Shown: positions 21,651 to 32,309 of the stretch, piece by piece
Position numbering within the stretch: the first letter of the stretch is position 1
Layout: each line of letters opens with the position of its first letter
Assembly (NCBI GenBank): GCA_033977485.1
Contig: CM066993.1
Span: forward strand, 32,900,501-32,964,500
Direction: 5' to 3'
DNA length: 64,000 nucleotides
From: Hydrangea macrophylla
Lineage: Eukaryota > Streptophyta > Magnoliopsida > Cornales > Hydrangeaceae
Position numbers and translations under genes: made by a program
Notes under the pieces: model-generated
Database searches by the model: none
What the model was told of the DNA's origin: nothing
What the model saw: only the letters and a program-made list of their open reading frames with translations

Positions 21651-23330
21651 TGTCATGCCTCGGTGTTGCGATAATTAAGGAAAATAAGCTTTCTTATGGG
21701 ACCCGTAGGCTCGTAACAAGTTACAGATTGCATGATTATCCAAAAACCAATGAAATATAAAATATCTGAGTAATAATAACAACGAAAATGTTCTAAGTTC
21801 AGCAGAAGCAATATTAGAGTCTTACAATCTCCATTATACATACTTAAATATTACAGATCTCCAAATTAACAAGGAACAAAAGTTTAAGGCCAAACGGTCG
21901 ATAACAACGACAACAACGACATAATAAAAGATGGAAAATAAAATTCCCCAGCGAGAACAAAACGGCCTCAGCATTACGGACTCCTCTTCAACAGGCGAGG
22001 CCCTAGCCTTCCTCGTCCATGTTCTCATCTCTATGGTACTCCCCCAGAGGAACGACATCTCTAGCACCTGGAACTACAATAGTTGGATATAGATGTCTAG
22101 GGCCATACACCCATTAACTAAAAGTTGAGTGAAATACTACAAAGCACCCACAAGATGAACATATACACCATTTAAGTTATCATTGAAAAGTTATCGATAC
22201 ATAATGCATGTTCTTGCCTAAAGCCCAACGTTCTTCCCGACTATACAACCACAACAAATCAGCATAACGCATGCGAATCCACCGTGCCAACAATACACAA
22301 CTGACAGTACTAGCTTCTATCAACTCACAACCACAACACTGGCAGTACTAGCTTCTGCCAATCACCACAATAATACTGAACATATGGTACTAGCTTGCAT
22401 CACACATAACATAAACACAAGCCCAATTCGACCACAACTAAACTCCTAGCCTAATTCTGCCCTAACTCAAACTCTTAGCCCAATTTAACCATAACACAAC
22501 ACCAAGCCCAATTCGGCCAATCTTATATATTCTAAGCCCAATTTGACCTCAACACAACTGCCTAGCCCAATTCGACCCTAACTCAATTGTCCTAGCCAAA
22601 TTTGGCCCTAACTCAATAACTATAGACAACAACACGAACCAAACTTTCAACTCCTCACAACACAACTGACAACAAGACCATTAAGTTCAAACAATAATAT
22701 ACAACCGCATGCAGAATAACCGCCAAGGTTACCTAATACAACCATGCAACACAACCATGCTCTCACGCCCATCAACTCACTTATCCATTTAAGTACATTA
22801 TTCGTGCTTTTACAATTGTTGCATCGTTAATGATTTGGCGCGGCGCATTTTCATTACTCGTCATCAAATCTAGTCATAATTAAAGTGCTAGCAGAATTAG
22901 AGAATTAAATATTAAGGAATTAACATCATAAATCGATCGTTAACTTCTCAATCATATACATAAATTACTAAATTAAGCATGGTATCACTACAAGAGCATA
23001 AAGTACAACTTGAGGTAACATATAATTAGCACGTATAAACATGCCCATCCTACACAGTTTAGGGTACAACTTATGTAGGTCATGGTTCCACTCATGTAGC
23101 ATGAAAACAGTGAACTTTCAAAACACTCAAACCACTTGAGCGCTCCAAGCTCGAGCACTCGCGCTTGCTCGAGCGCTCGTACTCAACATATTTCCAGCAG
23201 TTTATTTTATTCTTAAAAACAACTTCAATTTAGACTATAAAACTTTAAAATATCTACTCAAAGCACACATCCAACTTAATAAACAAATTATATATGTATA
23301 TCTACTCATAATACATGAATTATAGCTTTC
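21651..23330 (-). mobile_element. 5' LTR of chromovirus F (outer end not resolved)
   Basis: The plus-strand edge is TGTCATGCCTCGGTG beside the PBS. The body is AT-rich with repeated AGCCCAATTCGAC-like phrases (22410-22620) and a repeated ACTAGCTTCTGCCAAT phrase (22305-22390). A GC-rich self-complementary tract lies at 23135-23180. The outer terminus was not found: the inverted repeat and GI insertion begin about 23331. ORFs here are chance frames. Confidence 0.5.
23135..23180. repeat. CTCGAGCGCTCG palindrome tract in LTR F
   Basis: TTGAGCGCTCCAAGCTCGAG, CACTCGCGCTTGCTCGAGCG and CTCG form overlapping palindromes, in an otherwise AT-rich LTR. Confidence 0.6.
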
Positions 23331-23349
23331 ACTTTGTAATTGAGCAAGT

Positions 23350-23354
23350 GTATG
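23350..23354. repeat. Target-site duplication of GI, left copy
   Basis: GTATG directly before TATAGACACCCC. The second copy is at 45953-45957. Confidence 0.75.
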
Positions 23355-24202
23355 TATAGACACCCCATTTTGTCGGCTATCAGATTTAGGAGACCCATAG
23401 CTTGGTGGTTCATAATGATCGAAAGGACTCAAAAGGACTTATGGAAGATAGTTCTATCTGTCAAAATACTCATAAAGTGGTACAAATGACCAAAATGCCC
23501 CTAAAAGCCCGAAGACTCCCAGATTTGGACCGAAAGTTCTAGAAACATGATACATCATAATAAAAGTGATAAAATGAGATTCGAAGAAAGTCAGACGAAA
23601 ATGTCAGCTCCTGGGAGCTCCCAGAGGTTCCCATAATTTCCTGTAGATCCTAGGTTTGACCGATTTGACCTAAAAGTTGACTTTAAAACCGGAGGACCAC
23701 ATCATTTTTCAAATATTTTTTATGGATACTAGAGGTCAATAGCTTTCTAATGGTACATCACACATGATTTTGGGATTTAAAATGAATTTATTCTGAATTT
23801 TCGAATGTGAAAAAGGACATCAAATCGGCTTTTATCGCGCATATCGCAAAAATTTTCAAAGTACCCTGACTCCAATCTATTTTTTTTATGGAATGTAGAC
23901 TCTATTACCTTTCCAACGGTATATCACAAGCTCAATTTGGAGTTCGTACGCATTTTTTGTGAATTTTGAACGAAATAGGGCCTTTTTACAAATACCGGAA
24001 TCTCTGGGGGCCTAAATGTAAATTTTTGGGCGTCTGAGGAGCAGTACCACAGTATCACTCAGCCCCCGCTAAAGCCATTTTTGTAATTTATTTTTGGGGT
24101 CCAAATTGAATAATTGAAAGCCAAAACAACATAGTTTCTTGTTCACAGATGTTTGAGATCAATGGGAGCACTTTCTAAATCCCAAAATCACCTCAAATTG
24201 GA

Positions 24203-24212
24203 CTATATAAAC
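24203..24212 (+). promoter_or_regulatory. TATA box in 5' LTR of GI
   Basis: CTATATAAAC, identical in context to the box at 43838 in the 3' LTR. A duplicated downstream copy AATATAAAAC lies at about 24284-24293. Confidence 0.65.
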
Positions 24213-24228
24213 CCCCCTTTGCTCTTCA

Positions 24229-24261
24229 TTTTTTTTTTTTTTTTTTTTGGGGGGGGGGGGG
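24229..24261 (+). repeat. T20G13 homopolymer tract inside duplicated promoter segment
   Basis: Twenty T then thirteen G separate two copies of the segment TATAAAACCCCCC...TTGCTCTTCATTTT. The 3' LTR has a single copy with a short TTTTGGGGGGG junction. Confidence 0.8.
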
Positions 24262-26472
24262 AGGGCAAACATCTATAAACAAGAATATAAAACCCCCCCT
24301 CCTTGCTCTTCATTTTGTCGGGGCCAAGTACAAAGCTTAAAAAAGTTGGAGAGAGGAAGAGAGATAGAGATAGGTTTAGAAGATAGAAAGGGAGCTTCTC
24401 CCACTAATTTTCTATAAGAAAGTGAGTTTTAATTTTGTTTCCTTCCATTACCTCTCTTATACTTCACATTCAAATCCCCCCCAACTACCATTCTTGAGCA
24501 ATCTTGAGTTAGGAAGCTACTTCCACGTCCAAACGTCAATATCTATGAGTGAAACACCAAGCTACAAGTCCAAATCACATTGATCATCATCTATTGATTG
24601 TCATTATTTGCTTATTTATATAAATGTTCATCTTACCTTACCTCAGTTCTTTTTTGTTTTTCATTGATTACTTACTAGTTCATCATCATCTAAATGACGA
24701 CATGGCATTTGAGGTGAGTGAATCCTTATGGATAGTAGCTCTTGACCTCAAAAACATGTTTGATAGATGATGATTCTTACTTCAATACTTCCAAAGTATT
24801 CTTGAAGTTATGCTTAAATGAAAACAAATCTCTCCAACAATCTTGGAAGTTCTTGACTTGGGTTTGATGTTGATATTCCAAGAGGTTATAATCTTCATTT
24901 GATGTTGAAAACATGCTTTCAAAATCCCTATTCGAAAACCCCTCTAAAGCCCCCAATATTTGGATTCCAAGAAATAAACCTTGTTTTTCTCAAACAATCT
25001 TCAAAATAGTGAGTTATTCAACTTCAAAATAATATTCTAAGTTCAATACTCAATGGGTGATTACAAAACCACTTGAAAAGTCTTCCTAACTCATTATAGA
25101 ACACCCATGATTTTCGGTTTGACTAGAAAACACTTGGAAGGGTTCCATTTTGACCCAAACATTCCATCCAAACATTCTATTTTTGTTGTCACAGTAGCTT
25201 GGTTGACTTTAATTTGTTTTCCATAAAACTTTTCCAAAGAGAGTGGTCTCAACTCATATTTCCCTTGAACTTCTGTGTCCTGGGGAACTTTTTGTATAAT
25301 ATGGGCCTCTAGATATTTTGTTTTCATTTTCTAAGAATTTTCAACATTTCAATCGATAGTACGAACTCTGTTTTTGAGCAACCTCTCTTGTTCATATGAT
25401 TTCGCTCAATCTATGATAATTATTATAGTTTGACTTTTTGGTATGTGTTCTAGACACAATAAGGATGATCTCCATAGAACATCATGAACTAAAAACATTT
25501 CTAACCTCACTTTTCCATTTTTACAACATCAACTCACTACTCTGTCCACTATTCACAGTAAGCATGCTTTGAGTTCTTCTCTTTGATTTGATGCATACAT
25601 GCAATCCAGATTAACTCATCTATTAGGAAGTAGTTCATACTACATTTGTATATATCCTACAATGACATTCTTCATTCATTCATGCATATTATATAGTTTC
25701 AAGTCATTCTAGAAAATCCATGAACACAAACACACTACTACCTTGCACATACTAGGTTCATACATTGTTTCTATGCAAGATTTGGGGTCTTTTCTGACTC
25801 CTAATCTAAGAACATCATAGGGAATGAAATCAATCACCTGTTCATGTTCTCCCGATCTAATCTTCCTTTCTCATTCATCCCGGGGATTGAGAAATCTTCT
25901 TTCTCAAAGATTAACTTGCATCATACTAGTTTGCTAAGCATATTTTTGACTTCTTTGATTATTTGTTTAAAGAACAATTCATGTCCCCCTTCTAGACTAG
26001 GAAAACTTGATTTTTTGATATGTGATTAGATGATTTCTCCTAGGTTTGTTTGTGTGATCTTTCACTTTTGCATTGTGTGATATTTGGCTTAGATCTTATG
26101 AATGATATCTTATCTTTTGATCTTCTATTCCAAGATTCTTATGTGATGTAATATACTATCATAGTATTAGTTGTCGAACCAAACATAATAAAAGATGATT
26201 ATTTGGATGCTAATTGAGGCCTGTCGAGAGACAGGCGAGTTGAGGGTGTTTTAGTTGTGACAAAGGCTCCTTCCTCTCTCATACCAAAACCCCGAGCCAG
26301 GTTCTTTGGTTATGAAGGGCCGGTGCCCTTTATCATTTGGGCAAGCCAAAATTAGGTTTCTTGGTTCCTTAAAGAACAAGTGGCAACTCTGTATTTGTTT
26401 TTAACAGACTCTCTTTTCATTTCTTCAATCAATTTTAAAACAAAAGAAAATCAATTCTGTGTGTCCACAATC

Positions 26473-26490
26473 TGGCAACTCTGCTGGGGA
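26473..26490 (+). other. Primer-binding site of GI (tRNA-Arg)
   Basis: TGGCAACTCTGCTGGGGA is complementary to the 3' end of plant tRNA-Arg(ACG) with two mismatches. Here likeness stops at 18 nt, unlike elements A and B. Confidence 0.8.
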
Positions 26491-26979
26491 TTTTTATTTT
26501 CAAAACTAAATAATACAGAGGTTGACTCATAAGAAGCATCCTTAAAATCATCTTTTTACCGTATTTGGTTTACTGCATTGCACTTCTAGATTTCTCCTAC
26601 AACTGTGTCTGAAACGCTACACTAACATTGTTCAGGTGTTGCTGTGCCATTACACAAGTCACCGTTGATACTGTACCTTCCAAGGTATATCAAAAAGAGT
26701 AAAAACTTTCGTACTATCTCTATCACAGTATATTGGAACTCTCATCAACGAACCCTCTTTGACTAAACCCCAGCCTTTGCATATAGATTCCTGTAGAATA
26801 TTTCATAGGACTGCTGATTTATCTTTTCAGATAGGACAATGTGATATAACTATTGTATGCACTTACGGGATTACCTATACGGTGTAGACACTTATGTGGC
26901 ACGAGGCATAACCTCTTTCTTATGATTCACAAGGCAATCACTCACATGTGATCACATTGAGTCGACTTGCCTAGGCACC
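26491..26979 (+). mobile_element. Leader fragment of GI
   Basis: About 490 bases follow the PBS without a coding frame. It ends abruptly where a new TGTAGACACCCC begins. The N-terminal part of gag expected after it is missing. Confidence 0.5.
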
Positions 26980-27340
26980 TGTAGACACCCCTTTTTATCG
27001 GCTATCAGATTTAGGAGACCCATAGCTTGGTGGTTCACAAGGATCGAAAAAGACTCAAAAAGGACTCATGGAAGTTAATTATATCTCTTAAACTGCTCAG
27101 AAAGTGGTATAAATGACCAAGATGCCCTTGAAAGCCCAAACACTCCCAGATATGGACCGAAAGTTCTAGAAACATGCTACATCATAGAAAAGTATTAAAA
27201 ATGAGTTTTTAAGAAAAATCAGAAGATATTGTCGGCTCCCAGAGACCCCCAGAAGTCCGGAAGTTCCCAGAAAGTCCCCGTTGACCGGTTTGACCAAGTT
27301 TGATCATGGTTTGACGAAAATCATCCAAATTCATCATTCA
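26980..27340 (+). mobile_element. Truncated GI-type LTR (H)
   Basis: TGTAGACACCCCTTTTTATCGG + CTATCAGATTTAGGAGACCC follows the start of LTR G (23355 onward) for about 350 bp, then loses likeness after the GACCGGTTTGACC segment. Only the first tenth of the LTR is left. It is either an insertion later deleted or a recombination product. Confidence 0.65.
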
Positions 27341-27569
27341 AGCACCATTCATCAATAAGTAAATAAAGGTATTCACATTTTGAGTAAGCAAGGGGAATAA
27401 AGCCTAATGCTAAGTTAGTAATCAAGCATGAATATAAATAGAATTCAAAATTGGCACACAGGCCACCATGCATGAATACTATCAAACCGCCTAAGCAAAT
27501 CCTCTAAAGAGGGAAAACTTTGGAGTTCTCGTCCTCACAGGGACATAATATAAAATAAAGAGAGATCGG

Positions 27570-29515
27570 TTATCCTCGTCGGCAACGAGGATTTCTTCTG
27601 GGTGCTTGCGGAGCTATCTGACTTCCCCCAGCTCTGCCATCTCCACCATCACCTCCATCCCCACCGTCACCGCCTTGGTCGCTGCCGCCAGTACCTCCTT
27701 GATAGCCGCTGCCTTGACCAAGCTGAAACTCTTGAATTTGCCTCCTCAAGGTGGCAAGCCCGGCCTCTTGAAAAGACAAAATAAAATGAAGAATAAGTGA
27801 AATGAATAAGAAAAATGAACGAAAAATAAAAATGGTGATACTATAGCTCTGGCCTGAAGATCAGCAGTGGCCCTTGCTCCATCAACCTGAAAAAGAGTTT
27901 GGATATAGTTGTCAGCATAAAGATAAAATTTGAATTGTGAAAAAGTAATAAGAAGGTTGTTTCCAAAAAGAGATTTACCCTCCATTCTCGTCCATGAATC
28001 CAATGCTGGCCAGTGTGTGCGTACGATAGACCCTCTTCCACATAGTCTCTGGGACTGTATCATATTACAAAGGGATGGACGGAACATTCTAGGTATAAGG
28101 GGCCAGCTGGTACATGGTCTCCTGGCCCATATAGACCATGGGAACGTTCCAGTTCCACTGTGGTAGAGCTGGAGGGTCAACAACCCCAGGAGTAAGCTGT
28201 GAATAAGAATTTGGTTATTAATAAATGCGGTTACATATCTAAGAAAAGAGAGAGAAAAAGCGGAAATAAAAGAAATAAAAATTCATTACCCGGGTGACAT
28301 CCATGAGAGGAAAATTATCCATGAGAGAACTTAATCTGAAGGCGGGATAACCGTCTAGGCCATCCAAGAAGTTTGTAGCCACTAGGTCGTCGTGATCCAA
28401 AGTCTCTGTACTCCTCATAGTCGTCGGGGGAGCTCTCGGCACATAAAAAGTCAGGGCTGTAAGGGATTGCCTGATCACCCTCTCACCAAGGTACCACTTT
28501 CGGCACGCCTCACCCACCATCAAAATCCTCAACTTCGAAAACTCCACAACCTCCTGGATTGCCTCGTTGGCCTCTGAAAGAGCCGCCTCCCACGGATTCC
28601 ATACCACATGAACCTCGCGTAAGTTGGTGAGGAGGTTCCTGTAGCCAACAAAGTCATGGGCCCCAACCTTCCGGCCAGTCGCTTCCTTCCTTCATTTTAA
28701 GCCCTGAGGCATTACAGCATCCTCACCATCCCGGGTACTGGGAGCCCTCATGCGAAAGTATTCGTGAGACCATATCTGCAAAAGAAAAAAAAGAGAAAAG
28801 ATAAGAGTGAAGTCAGTTTTCAAGATAAAATCAAAAGGGGTGAATAAAAAAATGATGATGATTGAAATACAATAAAGTTTTACCTCCCAGGCTCTTCAGT
28901 ACCCGCCAATGGAGGGGGAGTTTCCCCTAGAGACCTCACTCATGTAGTTGTAAAGGGTAGCTAGCTCTGCCCCTCCCTAGTTATACTAGGATATACGGTC
29001 AATATCACAAGGGAGGCCAAGTACCCGAGGTAGATCCTATCCCCCTTCGTGCTCATTAGCGAGCAGCCCATCATATACATGATAAAGGCCCTAGCCATCT
29101 AGTCATCAATAAAGGCTTGCCCCTTGAAAGTGTCTAGGAACCATTTTGCGGGCACTATGAACTCCCCTAGGTGAGCCCCGAGTAAGTTAATAATCTCTTC
29201 ATGGCGAGTCTGGAGATTGTCATAGCGAGTAACGGGAAAGCCGCCGAATGGGATGCCTGTGACCATAGCAAAGTCCAGGGGAGTCATCGTCATCTCCCCA
29301 AATGGTATGTGGAATGTAGTTGTTGTATCCCACCATCTCTCTGCTAAGGCCTGGATATGGATCCTATCGTTCGAACTCTTCTCTAAGAGTAATGCAAAGA
29401 GCCTAAATTCAGCATTGTCGACCAGGGTTCTAACCTCGTCAGAAAGCTCCTTGTACCACCTTCGGCCATGGGCCATGCTCACATGGCCTTTAAGGATAAA
29501 TTCCGGAGTTTGCAA
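27570..29515 (-). pseudogene. Plant mobile domain (PMD, aminotransferase-like) pseudogene, antisense, about 5 exons
   Basis: Exon 1 (29515-about 28884) reads HIQALAERWWDTTTTFHIPF and GEMTMTPLDFAMVTGIPFGG, a clear signature of the plant mobile domain family (PF10536; MAIN/MAIL1-like in plants). It then reads SEVSRGNSPSIGGY and ends at a donor GAG|GTAAAA. Exon 2 (about 28775-28290) contains NLREVHVVWNPWEA and LGERVIRQSLTALTFYVP, donor CGG|GTAATG. Exon 3 is about 28196-27979, exon 4 about 27886-27842, exon 5 about 27766-27570 (Gly-rich tail GGDGGDGGDGGDGRAGGS). Splice sites carry GT/AG with pyrimidine-rich acceptors. A TAG at about 29099, TGAs near 28893 and 28703 and one frameshift show it is dead. 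Cellular relatives act in the nucleus in silencing; a copy inside an LTR element is a captured gene. Confidence 0.8.
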
Positions 29516-29589
29516 GAAAAGAATAGAAGAAAAAACAAAAATAAGAGAAAGAAAGAAAATAAATGATTTTTAGAATCTATGTAACTCGA

Positions 29590-30075
29590 TTCTTTGAAAA
29601 AAAAAGTGAGTGTTGATTTTCGAGCCTAAGTGACTCAGTTCTTGAAAAGAAAAAGTGAGTGACAATTTCCAAGCCTAAGCGACTCAAATAGGTGTTGATT
29701 TCCGAGTCTAAGGAACTCAATTCTTTATAAAAGAAAAAAATAAGTGGTGATTTCTAAGTCTAAGTGACTTAAATAAGTTTTGATTTCCGAGTCTAAGCGA
29801 CTCAATTCTTTGAAAAAAAAAGTGAGTGATGAATTCCAAGTCTAAGCGACTCATTGATTTGAAAATATGAAAGTTCTTGAGTCTAAGTGACTCGATTCGA
29901 AAATAAGAAAGTTCTTGAGTCTAAGCGACTCGTTATTTTTAAGAAAAATAAGAAAAAGTTTTTTCGAGTCTAAGCGGCTCGTTAATTTGAAAATAAGAAA
30001 ACTCTTGAGTCTAAGCGACTCATTGATTTGAAAATAAGAAAATCTTTGAGTCTAAGTCACTCGTTATTGAGAGGA
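29590..30075. repeat. Tandem array with GAGTCTAAGCGACTC motif
   Basis: About ten loose units of 40-60 bp occur. Each has the palindrome-like GAGTCTAAGCGACTCG/A followed by an A/T-rich spacer such as TTGAAAATAAGAAA. It lies directly upstream of the PMD start on its strand. Confidence 0.75.
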
Positions 30076-30814
30076 AAAATAAGGTTCTTGGTTCTGCAAT
30101 AATATGTTTTAAGTTCAATAAAAGTAGGGTCTACATGAAATTCGAGTGCTTCACGGGGCCGGTGCAACCGTCATTAGCAGTGGACAAATGAGATAATGGA
30201 ATTCATGAGCATGGAAAATTAATGAACCCAAATAAGGGCGATAAGCAAAAAGCATAATGCCAAGCATTGAACCCCAAATCATGACAAGAAAATCAATTCA
30301 AAAAGAGGGGGATATTGCAAATAAGTTTTAATACATTCAAATACACAAAGTCATAGGGGCACTCATACATGCATTGTTTATCATGGATTGCATTGCATTG
30401 CATTATTTTATCATAAGCATAAAAAGGGGGTTTTGGGATTATACCAATCTGTTGAAAGCCCGTGCCAAGAGGTGCGCCCCGGGGTCGGCGAGTAAAACTG
30501 ATGAGTTATGGGCTTATACTTCTCTTCTTAGGGGGTCCGTAGGATCCCAAACCACTAGCCATTGAAAAATCTATAAGCAAAGGAAGAGAAAAGTTAAGAT
30601 TCATATGAAAATTTATGAGAATAACATGAAGAAACCATGATTTTTTAAGTATAAATCAAAGCAAAGATGCAATCTTGATGATTAGGGGGTGAACATACCT
30701 TGATTTTGAGTGGTTTTTGAGTAGAGAATCACGACAGAGTGAGATCCTAAAGAGAAAATCTGAAATAGGGAGAAGAAGAGAATGAAGAAGAAAGAAGAAA
30801 AATCAAGTTTTATG
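30076..30814. other. Unassigned stretch upstream of PMD pseudogene
   Basis: No coding frame is recognised (the ORF at 30374-30565 has no known domain). On the minus strand a donor-like AAG|GTATGTTC occurs near 30700, compatible with a 5' untranslated exon of the PMD gene beginning around 30700-30850. This is a weak inference. Confidence 0.35.
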
Positions 30815-30940
30815 CACTGCTAGTCAGGCCGGCACTCGATGGAAAGTCGCCGGCACTCAGTGAGTGTCGCGCGGCATTTGATAGAGTGCCGACTGGCAGT
30901 CAGGGAGTGTCGTTCCTCCTCACCAAGTGCCGCCGCATGT
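30815..30940. repeat. GGCACTCAGTGAGTGTCG palindrome array outside an LTR
   Basis: It contains CCGGCACTCAGTGAGTGTCG, GCGGCATTTGATAGAGTGCC and CACCAAGTGCCGCC. The motif family is that of the LTR U3 arrays, yet no LTR edges or TATA box were found around it. It lies 1.3 kb upstream of the PMD coding start. Confidence 0.7.
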
Positions 30941-31139
30941 GCTAGGTCCTTTTCCTCCTAAATTTTCATATTTATAATGAGGACCACCGAATTTTACTCC
31001 CATGTCCCTGAAGATTTTCCCTCATTTTGAAACGACCCCCGAAGTTTGAGAAATGAGTTCTTAAGCCCTTTTGCAAATCAAAATTAGCCCTGATTGTGAG
31101 GAAATTTTGTCAAAAATGCCCAGTTTTGGCAAATAAACT

Positions 31140-32115
31140 AAATTAAGTCTAATCGACTTCGAATTTTTCTAAAAATTTGATTTGATTAGGAGTTTAATTG
31201 ACTCTAATTTTGAAAATTTGAATAAAGTTGAGTCTAATCGACTCCGGATTTTTTTTGGAATTTTGATTTAATTTGAGTCTGGATAACTTCAGATTTTTTC
31301 TAAAATTTGATTTGATTGAATAAAATTTGAGTCTAATCGACTTTGGATTTTTAAAGAATTTTGATTTGGTTGGAGTCTAATTGATTCCCAATTTTGAAAT
31401 TTTGATTTGATTTGAGTCTAGATAACTTCGAATATTGAAATTTGATTGATTTGATTAGAGCCTGATAGACCCCGAATTTTGAAAATTGATTTAATTGGAG
31501 TCTGATTGACTCCAGATTTTGGAAAGTGATTTGATTGGGGTCTGATTGACTCCAGAATTTCAAAAATTGATTTAATTAGAGTCTAATTGACTCCGGATTT
31601 TGGGAAGTGAATAAATTGGAGTTTGATCGGCTCTGGATTTTTGAAAGTCTAATTTAATTGGAGTCTGAATGACTCCGACTTTTGGAAATTTGAATAAATT
31701 GGAGTTTGATTGGCTCTGGATTTTTGAAAGTTTGATTTAATTGGAGTCAGATTGACTCTAGAATTTTGAAAATTGAGTTGATTGGAGTCTGATTGACTCA
31801 GGATTTTGAAAGAATGATTTGATTGGAGTCTGATTAGCTCTAAACTTGGAAATTTGATTTGATTAGGGGCTGATTGACTCCGAATCTTGGAAAAATGAAT
31901 GAATTAGAGCCTAAATGGTTCCGAATTTTGAAAATTTGATGTGATTTGAGTCTGAATGTCTCCGAATTTTTGAAATTTGAATAAAGTTGAGTCTAATTGA
32001 CTATGTATTTTTAAAGAATTTTGATTTGATTGAAGTTTAATTGACTCCCGATTTTAAAATTTGATTTAATTTTGAATCTTGTAGACTCTAGATTGTGGGA
32101 AAATTAAGCCAATTT
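31140..32115. repeat. Tandem array with GAGTCTGATTGACTCCGGA motif, about 20 units
   Basis: Units of about 40-50 bp read TTTGATTTGATTGGAGTCTG + ATTGACTCCGGATTTTGAAA with many substitutions. Each unit holds GAGTC and GACTC 4-6 nt apart, so each can pair with itself. The complementary ORF at 31351-31563 is repeat translation. Confidence 0.8.
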
Positions 32116-32309
32116 GGATATAATTGATCCTCAATTTTAGAAATTGAAAGTAGATACGAATCCAAGTGCTTCAAGATTTAGGAAAAGTAATTCAAAACTA
32201 AATCTTGAAAAAGCAACTAGGAATCGTGAGTTAAAACAAATCTACATTGGCTTTATGAAGTAATAAATTCGCATCCTCAATTTTTGCAACGTATCTGCGC
32301 TAATCCTGA

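Larger units (their letters stand above)
23355..26469 (+). mobile_element. 5' LTR of GI
   Basis: It starts TATAGACACCCC and ends GTGTGTCCACA directly before a PBS. It is collinear with 42944-45952 over its whole length, with extra segments at 24230-24300 and around 25255-25325. ORFs at 25094-25327 and 25844-26029 have no recognisable product. Confidence 0.85.
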
